This document shows positions 35,006 to 45,599 of a DNA stretch of 64,000 nt, piece by piece. Location: positions 16,038,501 through 16,102,500 of the forward strand of contig AP031352.1 of NCBI GenBank assembly GCA_037833965.1, in the 5' to 3' direction. The notes under the pieces are model-generated. The model ran no database searches, was not told where the DNA came from, and was given only the letters and a program-made list of their open reading frames with translations. Every line of letters starts with the position of its first letter. Position 1 is the stretch's first letter. A program made the position numbers and the translations under genes. The DNA is from Marchantia polymorpha subsp. ruderalis. Lineage: Eukaryota > Streptophyta > Marchantiopsida > Marchantiales > Marchantiaceae.

Positions 35006-36440
35006 TGCAAGGCCAAAGTACCGGTTGGTCCTAACCAGCAGAACATGAGTGTCCACTCCTCCAGATGATAGCTGAAAACTCATTATAAAAATTATTTTGA
35101 ATCAGATACCCATTGACACAATCCAAGTCAGTTTTCACTTTATGCACTCCTCTGAACGGATGGTAGATACTGGCTACAGGGACATCTGCCCTTAAGCATC
35201 AGGTCACGTGGTTAGTGGTGCAAGTAAAAATACGAACTGATGAGGTCCATTGCGTGATTTTGTGGAAAAAATAAATTAAATTGTATTATGTCTGTGGAGA
35301 TTCTACTCAGCTTTCTCACATCACTGGCTCCTAATGGACCGGTACTACCAAGGATCTTCACGGATATGTAAGAAATCTGGGGTTTGTCCTTATCAGAACA
35401 TGGTGGAGCGAGAAAGCAGTTCAAGTGCAGAGTATAATGGTCTTGTCAAAACACACTATTTATCCCGTATCCAGTATCCAATTTCCAAAACATGGTCTCT
35501 ATCATTAATGTTGATGATTTATTTCTATTTGACGTTTGGCAAGCATTGATCTGTTGCTCTATTGCACCTTGATGTTTATCATATAGATCTGAAGATTTCA
35601 ATGTATAGGACGTCAGATCAAAACATTTAAACTTGGTATATATAATTCTGTCACAAACTTCAAATTACTGAGAAACTTCTTAATATCTACAGCAATTTAC
35701 TTCGATACGGCCTCCCTTTGAAAGAGTAACAAGTTCAAGAAGAAGACTTGTATTCAGGTTATGAAACATGTTTGCATGGATTAAAGCAAGGCTTTGATTC
35801 ATGCAAGGAGTGTAAGCCAAATTATTTTACCGATCCTCCATTCTCTTTGGTTTGCATACAGCTGTGGATGTTGCAAGTCAAGAGGAACAAAACGAACCAT
35901 GAATTATTTAGATTCTTGCTTTGGAACCAAATATTTTTTTGATTTTCTATTTCTGCTATAAATAAAATCTACACTTCAAAATTGTATTACTGGTATACAA
36001 AGATTATCACAGTGTCACTTTTTGATAACTATCTCGAAGTTCATAAACATCTACTACTGATCAGAGATGATATAAATTCTTGTTAGAAGCTTATTCTATA
36101 AGAATTTGAAATGTAGATCCATTTTAATGTGAATCTTGAGTTCCCATCATCAAATTTAATAACTTCAACATCTCTATATTTGAAGTAGATTAAGTATCAG
36201 ACTTTCCATCAGCATTACATTTTATCTCAATTCTCAATTTATCTAGAACTAAGATTATAGCATAATTTGTTGTTGGAATTTCATGGTGCTTCAACTGTGA
36301 TTCCCATTTTCGTGGCATTTAAAAGAAATCAGGAAACTTTTTTAAGATTGATCTATTGAAGATTGACATAGCCAATTAATTTCGATCAGCAAGACGAGGA
36401 TGTATGGGACTACTTCATTGTGCTGAAAGGCTTCTGAAGC
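35006..36440. other. AT-rich spacer with repeat remnants
   Basis: Contains 35800-36035, the inverted partner of 25345-25545. Otherwise AT-rich with short frames that show no protein character. Confidence 0.45.
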
Positions 36441-36720
36441 TTTCAGAGTCTACGGACATAAACACCTTCCTGTAGATTAGGACACAGAACGTCCGGAAGT
36501 AGTTAAAACTTGACTATAATTAGGAAGTAGGTTTCTTTTCCATGCTTGTACTTAGCTGGAAGTTGTTAGGTTTCAACAAAACTCGGGTGATAAACAAAAT
36601 GGAGAGTGACCCAGTGAGGCTGTATTGCAATGTTATCAATACGGTCGCTCGACTCTTGAGTACAGAGCAGTGTTCTTGAAGCGTTTGGAATCTACGAGCT
36701 TTCAAATGTATCTGCCGGTT

Positions 36721-36800
36721 GTTGAGTTTGCAGACAGGCAGCTGATTTGCAGCTTTGCGTGTTGAGTTTGCAGACAGGCAGCTGATTTGCAGCTTTGCGT
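36721..36800. repeat. exact 40-bp tandem duplication
   Basis: The 40-bp unit beginning GTTGAGTTTGCAGACAGG occurs twice, at 36721-36760 and 36761-36800, without a difference, so it is recent. An open frame (36755-36955) crosses the second unit, but its peptide is not recognised. Confidence 0.9.
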
Positions 36801-37219
36801 GGAGAGACGACAAATTCATGTGGTGGGTTATATACAAAAATACTCCTCATCGCTATGATGAGCCACTTTCCAACTGGACTGTGAATGAGCAGGGTCCTCA
36901 CTACAAGACCAAGGCTCTTGGTTTCTGCCTCGTTCGAGAATGGGAGAACTGGTAACCAGAGGAAAACTCTTCAATTAGTGTTCTGCATCCAAAATTTTGG
37001 ACTTCAGATTTCAAGGCTGCTACTTCTGGTGTAGATGCTCGGCGGGAATAATTTTGAGTTTCCTAGCTAAAGTAGCATGTGGATCTAACCATGAAATCTA
37101 ATCTTCTCACATTTGTCTTTGAACATTTTTTCAAGCTTTCAAGGAAGAAGTACTGGCTCGAGTACCATATCTTTCGATTCATTTGGACTTCTTCTGTCCC
37201 AGCTGGAATTAATTTTAAA
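36801..37219. other. spacer before the duplicated NRPA2 segment
   Basis: No gene is recognised. A 66-codon frame ending at 36955 contains aromatic-rich sequence (FMWWVIYKNTPHRYDEP) that might be an exon remnant. Confidence 0.3.
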
Positions 37220-37660
37220 AGTTTAATCTTCGCTTGGCAGAAATTAAATTACATCCATTAACAAGAATATATGAATGTCTTTACTGTTGTGAAGAAAAAT
37301 GTTTCTCTTGCTGATTCAATTCTGATCATAAATGAAAAATTTTCAACCAGAATTGAGTTTCGCCGAAAGTTCTCCGACAAATTGGACGGACCTTCACTGT
37401 TCGTCTCTTGTGATACATGTATCAAGCTCCTTGAAATTTCTGGAAGGTGTGCACGTGGAGCGTGGTAAACTCAAAGCATCCGCTCGGCTCGACAGAGTGC
37501 ATTTCGTTCAAATTCGTCAAATGTACAAATGGGGAGGATGTAAAGCTGAAAAATAGATTTACTTTCATATATCAGCCATTGCCTATTGTAAGTGTTAATT
37601 TGATGTTCATGGCTGCCAACTCTGAGGCAAGATATATGAAAACGTAAGGCATGGTCACAA
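37220..37660. repeat. duplicated non-coding segment next to the NRPA2 pseudogene, copy 2
   Basis: Nearly identical to 12190-12620, in the same orientation and the same position relative to the pseudogene, showing that one large segment was duplicated. Confidence 0.75.
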
Positions 37661-37679
37661 GCTCAATATCCCGACTTCA

Positions 37680-38560
37680 ATTGCACACTCTACAGATGAC
37701 TTTGCTCTCCCTACTTGACCCTAATCCCATAGCAAAAGCTGCACTGCTCTTCTGCTGAATTGCAGGTGTAGTAGACAACAGACTTCCACATCGAAGACAG
37801 ATGTCCGCAGTATGATAGTCTGAGTATGTATGTAGCCTATCATGCAACAAGTACGCTGCACCATGAGCAAGTAACGAATCTCGCTCCACCTCTCCGAAAC
37901 GAATACCACCACCAAACTTTCGCCCTTTAACAGGCTGTCGTGTCACAGGATTCACAGCGCCATTGGATCTCACCTAAGGACAAAATTACGGGGTGAACAG
38001 GCATTTGGTTATGCATTTGGGACGGAAACAGACAAAACCAAGCATGACACAGAACATAGATCTCTCCATTGTAAGATCCCATGATGAACTAAACAACATG
38101 ACTCAGTTTCGCAAGAAGTCCAGAACTAATATTCCAAATTGCACGAAGTTCTTGAGATAAAGGCCATATGATTTAAGCAAAGCTTCGCGCACCTGATACT
38201 TGTCTCCAACCATATGACGAAGTCTTTGATAGTACACACAGCTGATGCAAATTTCACACGTAAGTTTTGTTCCCAAGACACCACTATACATGACTTCTGC
38301 GCCATGCTAATTGAAAGCGTATTCCTTCAACTGCATCCATACTTGTCGACAAGAGACTCATCCTTGTTTTTATGGCTGCTCTTCGAGTCGGCAGCGCACT
38401 TTTGAAATGGAGTAGCATTTATAAACTTCCCTTTCAAAACGACAACCTGAGTAAAGTTGAGCCGCTCAGAAACCTGACGTATCCTGTTTCTTATAAACAA
38501 CAAGCACCCGCATTGTTCCTACCATAAAAATAAAATTCTATCTACAAAAGCGTCAGATGA
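37680..38560 (-). pseudogene. NRPA2: RNA polymerase I second-largest subunit fragment, copy 2
   Basis: Same two exon remnants as copy 1: the exon ending at 38193 ([30 protein letters not shown]) and the one from 37973 (QPVKGRKFGGGIRFGE, LLAHGAAYLLHDRL, CxxCG). This copy lacks the TGA of copy 1 but has its own TAG (38309-38307, in place of Tyr of the NYHG motif) and shares the upstream frameshift. It retains about 80 nt more upstream coding sequence (ERLNFTQVV, KGKFINATPF) around 38405-38480. Non-functional. Confidence 0.8.
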
Positions 38561-38644
38561 TTGATCATCGAATAGCACTATAACTTCGTTTCAGGAGTTA
38601 CCTTCGCAGCCATTGATTACAAGAGAATCGTCATACGGAATGGA

Positions 38645-39096
38645 AAGGCGTGGGCGAGAACGGTGAGAAACGTAAGTTGCGTACTTCGAATATGCGGTAT
38701 TTATCCTTTGACTTTTTGGTACTTTGGTATTTGTCTGCAGGACAAGGAGTGACTGCCGATGTATACTCTGGCTGAATTCACACAAGGAACTCGTCCGCTT
38801 ACCGATTCTGGATCGAGAAATACAAGCAGCTGAAATCACTCCGGAAGAACAACCACCCTTTTCAAGTTTTCATTAGTTCAAAATATTTGAAATGTAATCT
38901 TTGTTTCAGAACGATTACTAATTTCAATGCAGCCGTATTTTGGACCAATTCATCTCAAACTCGCCATGGAGGATGAAGAGATATTTGTTTACGGCTAGTA
39001 GCTGTCAAACCGCAACGTTTACTTCTTGGGCCAGATCTGGACTCCATGAAAACGGTTTGAAGAGGATATCTGACGATTCTTCTTGAGGACAAATTT
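38645..39096 (+). pseudogene. lipase relic F: promoter fragment
   Basis: A copy of the lipase upstream region from GCGAGAACGGTGAGAAACG to GGACAAATTTC, corresponding to about 1000-1430 upstream of copy A. It starts exactly at the right end of the NRPA2 pseudogene segment and stops just before the TATA box. No lipase exon follows. Confidence 0.65.
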
Positions 39097-39215
39097 CTAG
39101 GCTCCGATCGGGTTCGGGTAAAACCCGAAAACCCGAGTTCGGGTCGGATCGGGTCTGGGTCTGGGTTCGGGTAGAGGGCTGTACCCGACCCGAAACCCGA
39201 AAATTAAGCTGGGCG
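39097..39215. repeat. GC-rich GGGTTCGGGT repeat
   Basis: A short degenerate repeat of CGGGTTCGGGT and its complement ACCCGAACCCG, opening TAGGCTCCGATCGGG. It can fold on itself. The opening and composition resemble ends of hAT-type MITEs, but a matching right end and target duplication were not found, so it is probably truncated. Confidence 0.5.
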
Positions 39216-39329
39216 GGCGGAGCCGTTGGAACGAGACGATGTTTCATCCGGGATAGACTTTCTTGTAAACAAAGCAAGGAACTTAGTGGCTGCGATCAGA
39301 TGATTCACGATTTTTGAGCTAAGCGTTAG

Positions 39330-39780
39330 AGCGAGCGACGATTCTCATTCTCAGTCCGAAGTGCGCGGTAGGTCACACAAGCTTGGTCGAGCCTCTTATA
39401 TAGGACACCTCTCGCAACATGATCGACAAGAATGAATCCCTTTACAAAGCAGTCTTACTAACTGTAACTGAAAGTTTGCAGTTGCGCATGGTCGTGGAGA
39501 CGGTTCTAGCCGGCATTGCCGTGGTTTACAGGTTAAAAGATCTGTAGAATTGCATGCTAACAACGGAGGTAATCTGCTGCCGAGAAACATGAATTCTCTC
39601 GAGCTTCGTGACGTGAAATTCTTGCAGTGCATACATCGTGAGTTGTAACGCCTAAATGTGGAAAAATTCGGAAGACAAGACATGGAATTTCTGATATTCA
39701 CACTGTAGTCATGGTACTGTATAGTTTCGTTTCCCTTGCTTCTTGCTGGCCTGGATCTGGAGAAGCTTCAACGTGGCGCC
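39330..39780 (-). promoter_or_regulatory. orphan promoter of the extensin-like family
   Basis: On the minus strand this matches the upstream regions of the genes at 44337-45260 and 49241-51271: a TATATAA box (39396-39402), the CTCGAGCTTCGTGACGT block (39598-39614) and a GCTTCTTGCTGGCCTGGA stretch further up. Below the TATA box there is no signal-peptide or repeat coding sequence, so the gene itself has been lost. Confidence 0.6.
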
Positions 39781-41150
39781 CACTGCAGCTGCATCTAGCT
39801 ACTATCAAGTTGGGGATTTTCTGGACATGATCACTATGCAATGACTTTCGAACTCTATCTCAACTTACCGAAAGACGTCTTTTTAAGCGACCACGTTCGC
39901 TGTGAGAGGGGTCAGTGTTCTTTTCCTTCGGACATTGTGAAGCAACTTACCGCTGGGACACGACATGACCGACATGTCTCATGGTTTCAGGATTCGTATA
40001 CAAGCTGACTATCGTTCAAGTTGGGCAAGTGCACTTTGTATTAATTACCAGACTAATAAGCTTGCAACAATTTGCCAAAGCCATTTGCATGCGCTTCTGC
40101 TAGTGGGTACAAATTGTACCTGAGACTTTCGACATTCCCATCTGATCCAATTTTTATCTACGGTATATCGATGTGTTATGTCAAAGTGAGATTCACGTAG
40201 TTGCAGGCCGCAGATAATTTCGTGAGCTGATTGCATCATGATGCACACACTGGCACTTGGAGTTCGAAAGCAGCTGTATAGTATCCTTGTTTACAGCTGC
40301 TCTCTCCGCACGCTAAACCGACTTTTTCCTAAATATGGATTGACGGTGAGCACCAAACTGGATTGTGCATCTACGTGAGTTTGTGTAAGGGGACGATTGC
40401 TTGTTCCCCGAACTTTTGAAAAGCTCACTGCTATTAATGTCCATTCTAGCTTTGACTTTCAGCACTCGCGATGAAGAACTGGAGCACTGCCGATATTTGC
40501 GATACTGTGATTTGTCACTTTGGTGTGTCAAGTAAGTACTTGGCACAAAGCTACCGACACAACGAGAATCACGGTAATTCTGTAGGCGAGGAACTCATCA
40601 CGGTCCACAAGTGTCCCAGGTGTATACTGTAGGCGAGAAAAACATTCTTCAGTTTTGTTTCATGTGTTTTGTAGACCTCAACCTCACTCTTATCAAGAGA
40701 TAATTGCTTGATGTGACCACCGGGAAACTCAAATTATTTGATGGTACCCAATAGATTTCAATTTACCCTATTGTACCCCACTCAACGACCATGCAGGTCA
40801 CCCTCAGACATGTTCTAATCAAAGTTCTTATAACCTGAGAATTTGTACAATGTTGATAGTGTTTGCCACTATCGGACCACAATACTTTATCCAATGAAAT
40901 TAATTTGGGAGCTCGTTAGACACTCTCCATGATGCTTATTACTCTCCGATGGTGTCTTGACATATTTGCATCTGAAAAAACATAGAGAGGTTACTACCTG
41001 GGTATAGATTCGAAGAAAACTTTGTGCTTGACAACGGGAGCTAAAATCTGAATTGAAGCGAATCACGTATGGAATCTCAGCCTCAACGGATCAATTTACA
41101 TCCCTTGCCTCTCAAGATAGATCTATCTGGGTCCGTGTTCCAAGGTGAAT
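39781..41150. other. no gene recognised
   Basis: Mixed-composition sequence without a convincing exon chain, repeat or RNA gene. Confidence 0.4.
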
Positions 41151-41172
41151 GAGTGTAAATCTTAGACGATGG

Positions 41173-41400
41173 CTAAGAGTCAGAAGCAGGTGTGAAAGCC
41201 TCTCGATGAAATCCAAGCTTCAACTGCCAAGAGTATGTGACAGTATGCCGAGGGCATGTGACAGCAGCGTGTTCACGATGCTCGACGATTTCGCCTTCCA
41301 TTTGCAGGGCCTTCGTGAGAACATTCATAATGTCCCCCATGTCTGGCCTCTCTGCGCTGTTGGGCAGAATGAACTGCAGTGCCAATCTCGTCACCAATGA
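41173..41400 (-). pseudogene. receptor-like kinase C-terminal fragment
   Basis: The minus-strand peptide starts LVTRLALQFILPNSAERPDM then GDIMNVLTKALQMEGE. This fits kinase subdomain XI of plant receptor-like kinases (ALQC..xxxxRPxMxxVVxxL), including the conserved Arg-Pro. No other kinase subdomain is present upstream, so only the last exon or a fragment of it survives. Confidence 0.45.
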
Positions 41401-41404
41401 CGGA

Positions 41405-41510
41405 TGTTTAGTGTAATCTTGAGTGATTAGTGTAAGATTGATTAGTGTAAACCAATGGTTGATCTAATCAATCTTAAACTAATCTTACAATCAAGGTTTA
41501 CTATAATTAT
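41405..41510. repeat. imperfect palindrome
   Basis: TAAGATTGATTAG (41430-41445) pairs with CTAATCAATCTTA (41473-41486), and flanking GTAATCTTGA pairs with TCAAGGTTTA. The whole can fold as a hairpin of about 100 nt. A short MITE is the likeliest explanation; a hairpin RNA is possible. Confidence 0.5.
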
Positions 41511-43000
41511 CGTCGTTTTCATGTTTTGAAGATTTATACACATCAAATCAAGATAAATTCCATAAATAGTTTGAATCATGTATTATTAAAATTGATCTGT
41601 TTAATACAATTCAACTTTATACTATGAAACTTTCCACATTGTTTATTTTTTAATTCTAAAGAGATATTTTAAAAAATATATATACATTATGCATATATTA
41701 AAAAATTCATTATTCTTCAAATAATTGATTTTTTTTCTAAACATCTTTTTTCTTAGAGATGCAGGTTTATAGCATATCATTTACTGATCAATTAATTTTT
41801 TGTGTTTGATAGTATATTTGGTTATGACATATTATTGAAAACGTTAATTTTCTGGGATAGAAAAATATCTGTTAAAAAAACTGAAAGAAAATTTTTTTTA
41901 CTTCTAAAAATCTTTGTTCAAAGTATGATTCAAAAAATGTATATGTAGACACAATTTAGCAAATTGAGTTGTTACTATTAAATTTGTGGTAAAATGTTTT
42001 AAATAAGTTATTGAATTGTTATGAGATATACTTATAATAATGCATATGATTTGATGATTTCATAATATCAATACATGATAATATAAATATAATTATCTCA
42101 CTGCTATTTAGATAATTAGAGTTTGTAGCAAGTCAATAAATTTAATCTATCAGTCTTACATTTATAAGCATGCTACAAAATTGTGAATATATGTATCCAG
42201 TCTAATTTTATTCAATATTTTTTTATTCGTATGCTTTGAAAAATCATTATATCAAATGTTTTGAAATTACAAAGTTGCTAGATCTTAATCATATCTCCAT
42301 GTTTTAAAAAGCAAACAAAGAATACATAATTGACGCATTAATAGCTAAATTATAGCAAGCAATAAAACTCATTGTCCAGAGATTATAAATGACTCAAGGG
42401 AGCTACAATTAAAGCTTGATGACTTTTACAATGAAGGGTAAGAGATCCGAACGTACAGGATAGAAGGAAGTATACGTGTAGATTATAGATGAAATTAGTT
42501 ACTAGCAATTACACACCTGGGAGTAGAATGATTAGGTAGTGATTTATTCTCGTATTGCAATTTATGATTATCAAACCTTACGTGTAGTTGAAGAAGTTGA
42601 TTGTGAAAATTTATTTTTCAAAGATCAATAAACTTTTGATAAATTTTCGAAACAAACTTTCACAAGGTTTCAATTTAAAAATTATCGGTAGTATGCTCAT
42701 AAACTGGGTTCAATCTTATGATCCAACAATAAATTAGTATTATATTTTTTATTTCCTTTAAAAGTATTTTAAATTATATTTATAAAATTAATGACTATAT
42801 TTATTCTCTTACATTACACAGAACATGTGACAGAAATCTTTCTACTAACCTTGTCCATAGTAGGAGAAAGGAATATCTCTCATTGAGTAAACCATACATT
42901 TTATTTTATTTTAATTGACTTTTTTTACCTGTACTGGGAACTACTTTGTAATTGGCAAAGCTTTGTTGTACCAATTTTGAAAAGGTTTGAAATATATTCA
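41511..43000. other. AT-rich gene desert
   Basis: Very AT-rich with runs of A and T and no open frame of interest on either strand. Confidence 0.7.
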
Positions 43001-43919
43001 CCACTACAGTAACCTCGCTGATCATGGATATGCATGGCGAAATCCAGTACCCTCAATCATGTAATCATTACGGATGTGAATAGACGAAATCCAGTAAGGC
43101 GTAATCATATGATCAAATTGGATATGAGCAGACAAACCGGAACGTCAACAAAGGTTCTTGCCGTCCCGTTTACAAATGGCGAGTCCTTACATGCCGGGTT
43201 TGCAGCCTCCTTTTGTTTGTTGTAATTACCGTCCATCAGTGCACAGGTCGGGATTTGTAGGCTCACTGAGATCACGCCGGCACATATTGAGTTGGTATGC
43301 CAAGATTCATGAAATAGCACTGGGTGATATTTCATATATCCTCGTTACCTGAGCTGAAAGAAGTCACTGGCTGCTAGAGTAGAAAAATGAGCACAATTCC
43401 GATCATTTGAATGTCAACCAATGGGAAGAATTGTGAGAGCCTCTGCATCGTACTATGAAGATTTTACTCGTTCATAATCAGCTCGCTAACTAGGAAATGA
43501 TTTGAAATGTAGGATCTGGTGATCACGTGGTTAAATATCCCCGGATAGAGGACACAGAAATAGCCGACTGGTCCCCTTTGGAGACTAAAATCGAAGAAGC
43601 TTAAACTGGATACAAAACGTCAGACTACCATGTCGGTAGATTTGACAGTAACTTGGATTTGATGCTGCAAAACAACACGTACTGTAACATGCTAACCTGC
43701 ATATAAAGTTCTTGCTTTTAACGAGTAAATTTTAAGTTGGCAATCTGTATCGGCATTGGGCTAGAATGTGCTGTGTCTCCGCGATGATGAAAGACAATAA
43801 AAAACAGCAGACTCCAACAAAGAAAGATTAGTTCGTATCTACTTAATCAGATGACATTCCAGTGTAAAAGCACGATTTGTTAACATAGGTGTTCCAAACC
43901 TGATACGAATGTTTGAATC
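43001..43919. other. no gene recognised
   Basis: Short overlapping open frames at 43034-43352 show no family features. A near-tandem pair around CGAAATCCAGTA (43040 and 43085) is present. Confidence 0.4.
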
Positions 43920-44336
43920 ATAATAGGTATTGGAGGATTTATACAGAATTTGGCTCAGAAACGAAGACATGAACACGTTTCACGTTTTCAGTCCCTCTTC
44001 GGTATCATATGCAGATTTCACGAGATTTCTGCCTAAGCTCACAAAACCGAATCTAAATTCCTCTGAGTAGCTGACCTACTGAGTATGACAGCATTTAAAA
44101 TTGGATTTGGCCAGGAACATAGTCACGCTCAAAGCAGAGTGAATTAATCCATCACTAAATTCTACAATCGCACTACCATACCTACTAACGAGTCATGAGT
44201 CAAATACTGCTATTATCTGCCGATCAAGGATCACAATACATGCTGGTATAATATGCTGATGGATGTTGATAAGCCCATGAGGCTTTAGCAGTTCATATCG
44301 ATACAAGGAGCTCTCAGCCCCGATGGCAAGTCTGAT

Positions 44337-45260
44337 CTAGTAGGTGTATGGTGGTGGAGGGGACTTGACTACCACTGGAGGGGGAGGAGATTTTGCTGGA
44401 GGTGGTGGTGATTTACCCACAACCGGAGGAGGGGGAGATTTCTTCGGTGGAGGAGGGGACTTCACAACCACGGGAGGAGGTGGCGGAGACTTCTGTACGT
44501 ATGGAGGAGGAGGAGATTTGGCTGGAGGCGGTGGTGATTTGGCCACAACGGGAGGCGGGGGAGATATCTTCGGTGGAGGGGGGGACTTCACAACCACGGG
44601 AGGAGGTGGCGATTTCGCCGGTGGTGGTGGCGACTTGGGTGTGTAGTAAGGAGGAGGGGGAGATTTCACGACGACTGGAGGTGGTGGAGACTTGACAGGA
44701 GGAGGAGGGGATTTCACCACAACTGGAGGAGGGGGGGATTTCTTCGGAGGTGGTGGAGACTTGACAGGAGGAGGAGGTGATTTCACCGCAACTGGAGGAG
44801 GGGGAGATTTCTTCGGAGGTGGTGGAGACTTGGGAGCCTGGGGAGGGGGAGATTTTGCAGGAGGAGGAGGAGGAGGAGACCTGGGCTTGCAGGGCTTGCG
44901 GCCCTTGTACCCCATTGAGCTGCAATCCTTGTCGTCTTTGTCCTTGCCGTCGTGATCATCATTGTCGTCGTGATGACCGTCTTTATCGTCCTTTCCGTTC
45001 CCGTGGTCTCCCTTATCGTCATGGCCATCCTTGCCATCCTTGCCGCCTTTGCCATCACCTTCGTCACGTCCATGGCTATCCTTACCGTCACTCTGACCGT
45101 CATTGCCGTAGCCACTCGATCCTCCGCCGGAACCTGTCAAGACTTGGAATTCTAGTTCGTCGTGTCCATCATCAAGGGCTTCGACAGAGGCCCACAACTG
45201 CAGAGCAATTACGCTCACCAGAGCTACGAAAAGCAGTGTCTTGCATCTAAAATGCCCCAT
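44337..45260 (-). CDS. secreted Asp/Gly/Lys-repeat plus extensin-domain protein 1
   Basis: Intronless, 307 aa. Residues 1-28 are a signal peptide (LLFVALVSVIALQLWASVEA at the end). Residues about 40-110 are charged and built of DGKD/DGHD-type repeats, less regular than in the two paralogues. A Cys pair follows (C113, C124, motif CSSMGYKGRKPC). Residues about 128-307 are SPPPP repeats with VVVKSPPPP and AKSPPPP spacers, ending PPPPYTY. In plants SPPPP is hydroxylated and arabinosylated, and YxY motifs can form tyrosine cross-links, so this should be a cell-wall glycoprotein. The charged domain before it is unusual for an extensin. Long frames on the opposite strand come from the repeat composition. 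Confidence 0.88.
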   Translation of the reverse strand: MGHFRCKTLLFVALVSVIALQLWASVEALDDGHDELEFQVLTGSGGGSSGYGNDGQSDGKDSHGRDEGDGKGGKDGKDGHDDKGDHGNGKDDKDGHHDDNDDHDGKDKDDKDCSSMGYKGRKPCKPRSPPPPPPAKSPPPQAPKSPPPPKKSPPPPVAVKSPPPPVKSPPPPKKSPPPPVVVKSPPPPVKSPPPPVVVKSPPPPYYTPKSPPPPAKSPPPPVVVKSPPPPKISPPPPVVAKSPPPPAKSPPPPYVQKSPPPPPVVVKSPPPPKKSPPPPVVGKSPPPPAKSPPPPVVVKSPPPPYTY

Positions 45261-45342
45261 CTCTACCAGTTAAATACTAGGATTCGTGTGAGCTGCGAAT
45301 GGACTCAAACTCGATTATGATAGTCGTCTGCTCTTGAGTTTC

Positions 45343-45349
45343 TTTTATA
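45343..45349 (-). promoter_or_regulatory. TATA box of extensin-like gene 1
   Basis: TATAAAA on the minus strand, 83 nt before the ATG. The aligned position in gene 2 and in the orphan promoter carries TATATAA. Confidence 0.7.
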
Positions 45350-45520
45350 GGAGTCAAGTGACTGCATTGCGAGAGAGAAAGAGACTTCCTCACACAACAG
45401 AGTAACTCAGATCGAGTGCATTTTGTTTTGTGTGTGTAGTAGTGGAGACATCGAGGCGTTGTGGTTGGGTGCCTCTGACTTCATGGACCTACCAGTTGCC
45501 GAGGTGGGGACATGAAATCT

Positions 45521-45537
45521 CTCGAGCTACGTGACGT
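45521..45537. promoter_or_regulatory. conserved CTCGAG/GTGACGT block, gene 1
   Basis: CTCGAGCTACGTGACGT lies about 270 nt upstream of the gene 1 ATG and is retained in the gene 2 promoter and the orphan promoter while flanks have diverged. TGACGT/ACGTCA is the classic core bound by TGA-type bZIP factors; which factor acts here is inference. Confidence 0.6.
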
Positions 45538-45599
45538 AAAGTCCATGCAGCGCGCAGGTCGCGAGTAATTGATGCTAAATGTGGACAAGATCGGAAGAA

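Noticed and set aside
44337..45250. Plus-strand Gly-rich frames (GGGGDFTTT type) opposite extensin-like gene 1
   Set aside because: Reverse complement of SPPPP codons; no signal peptide or unique sequence, and the minus frame has both.
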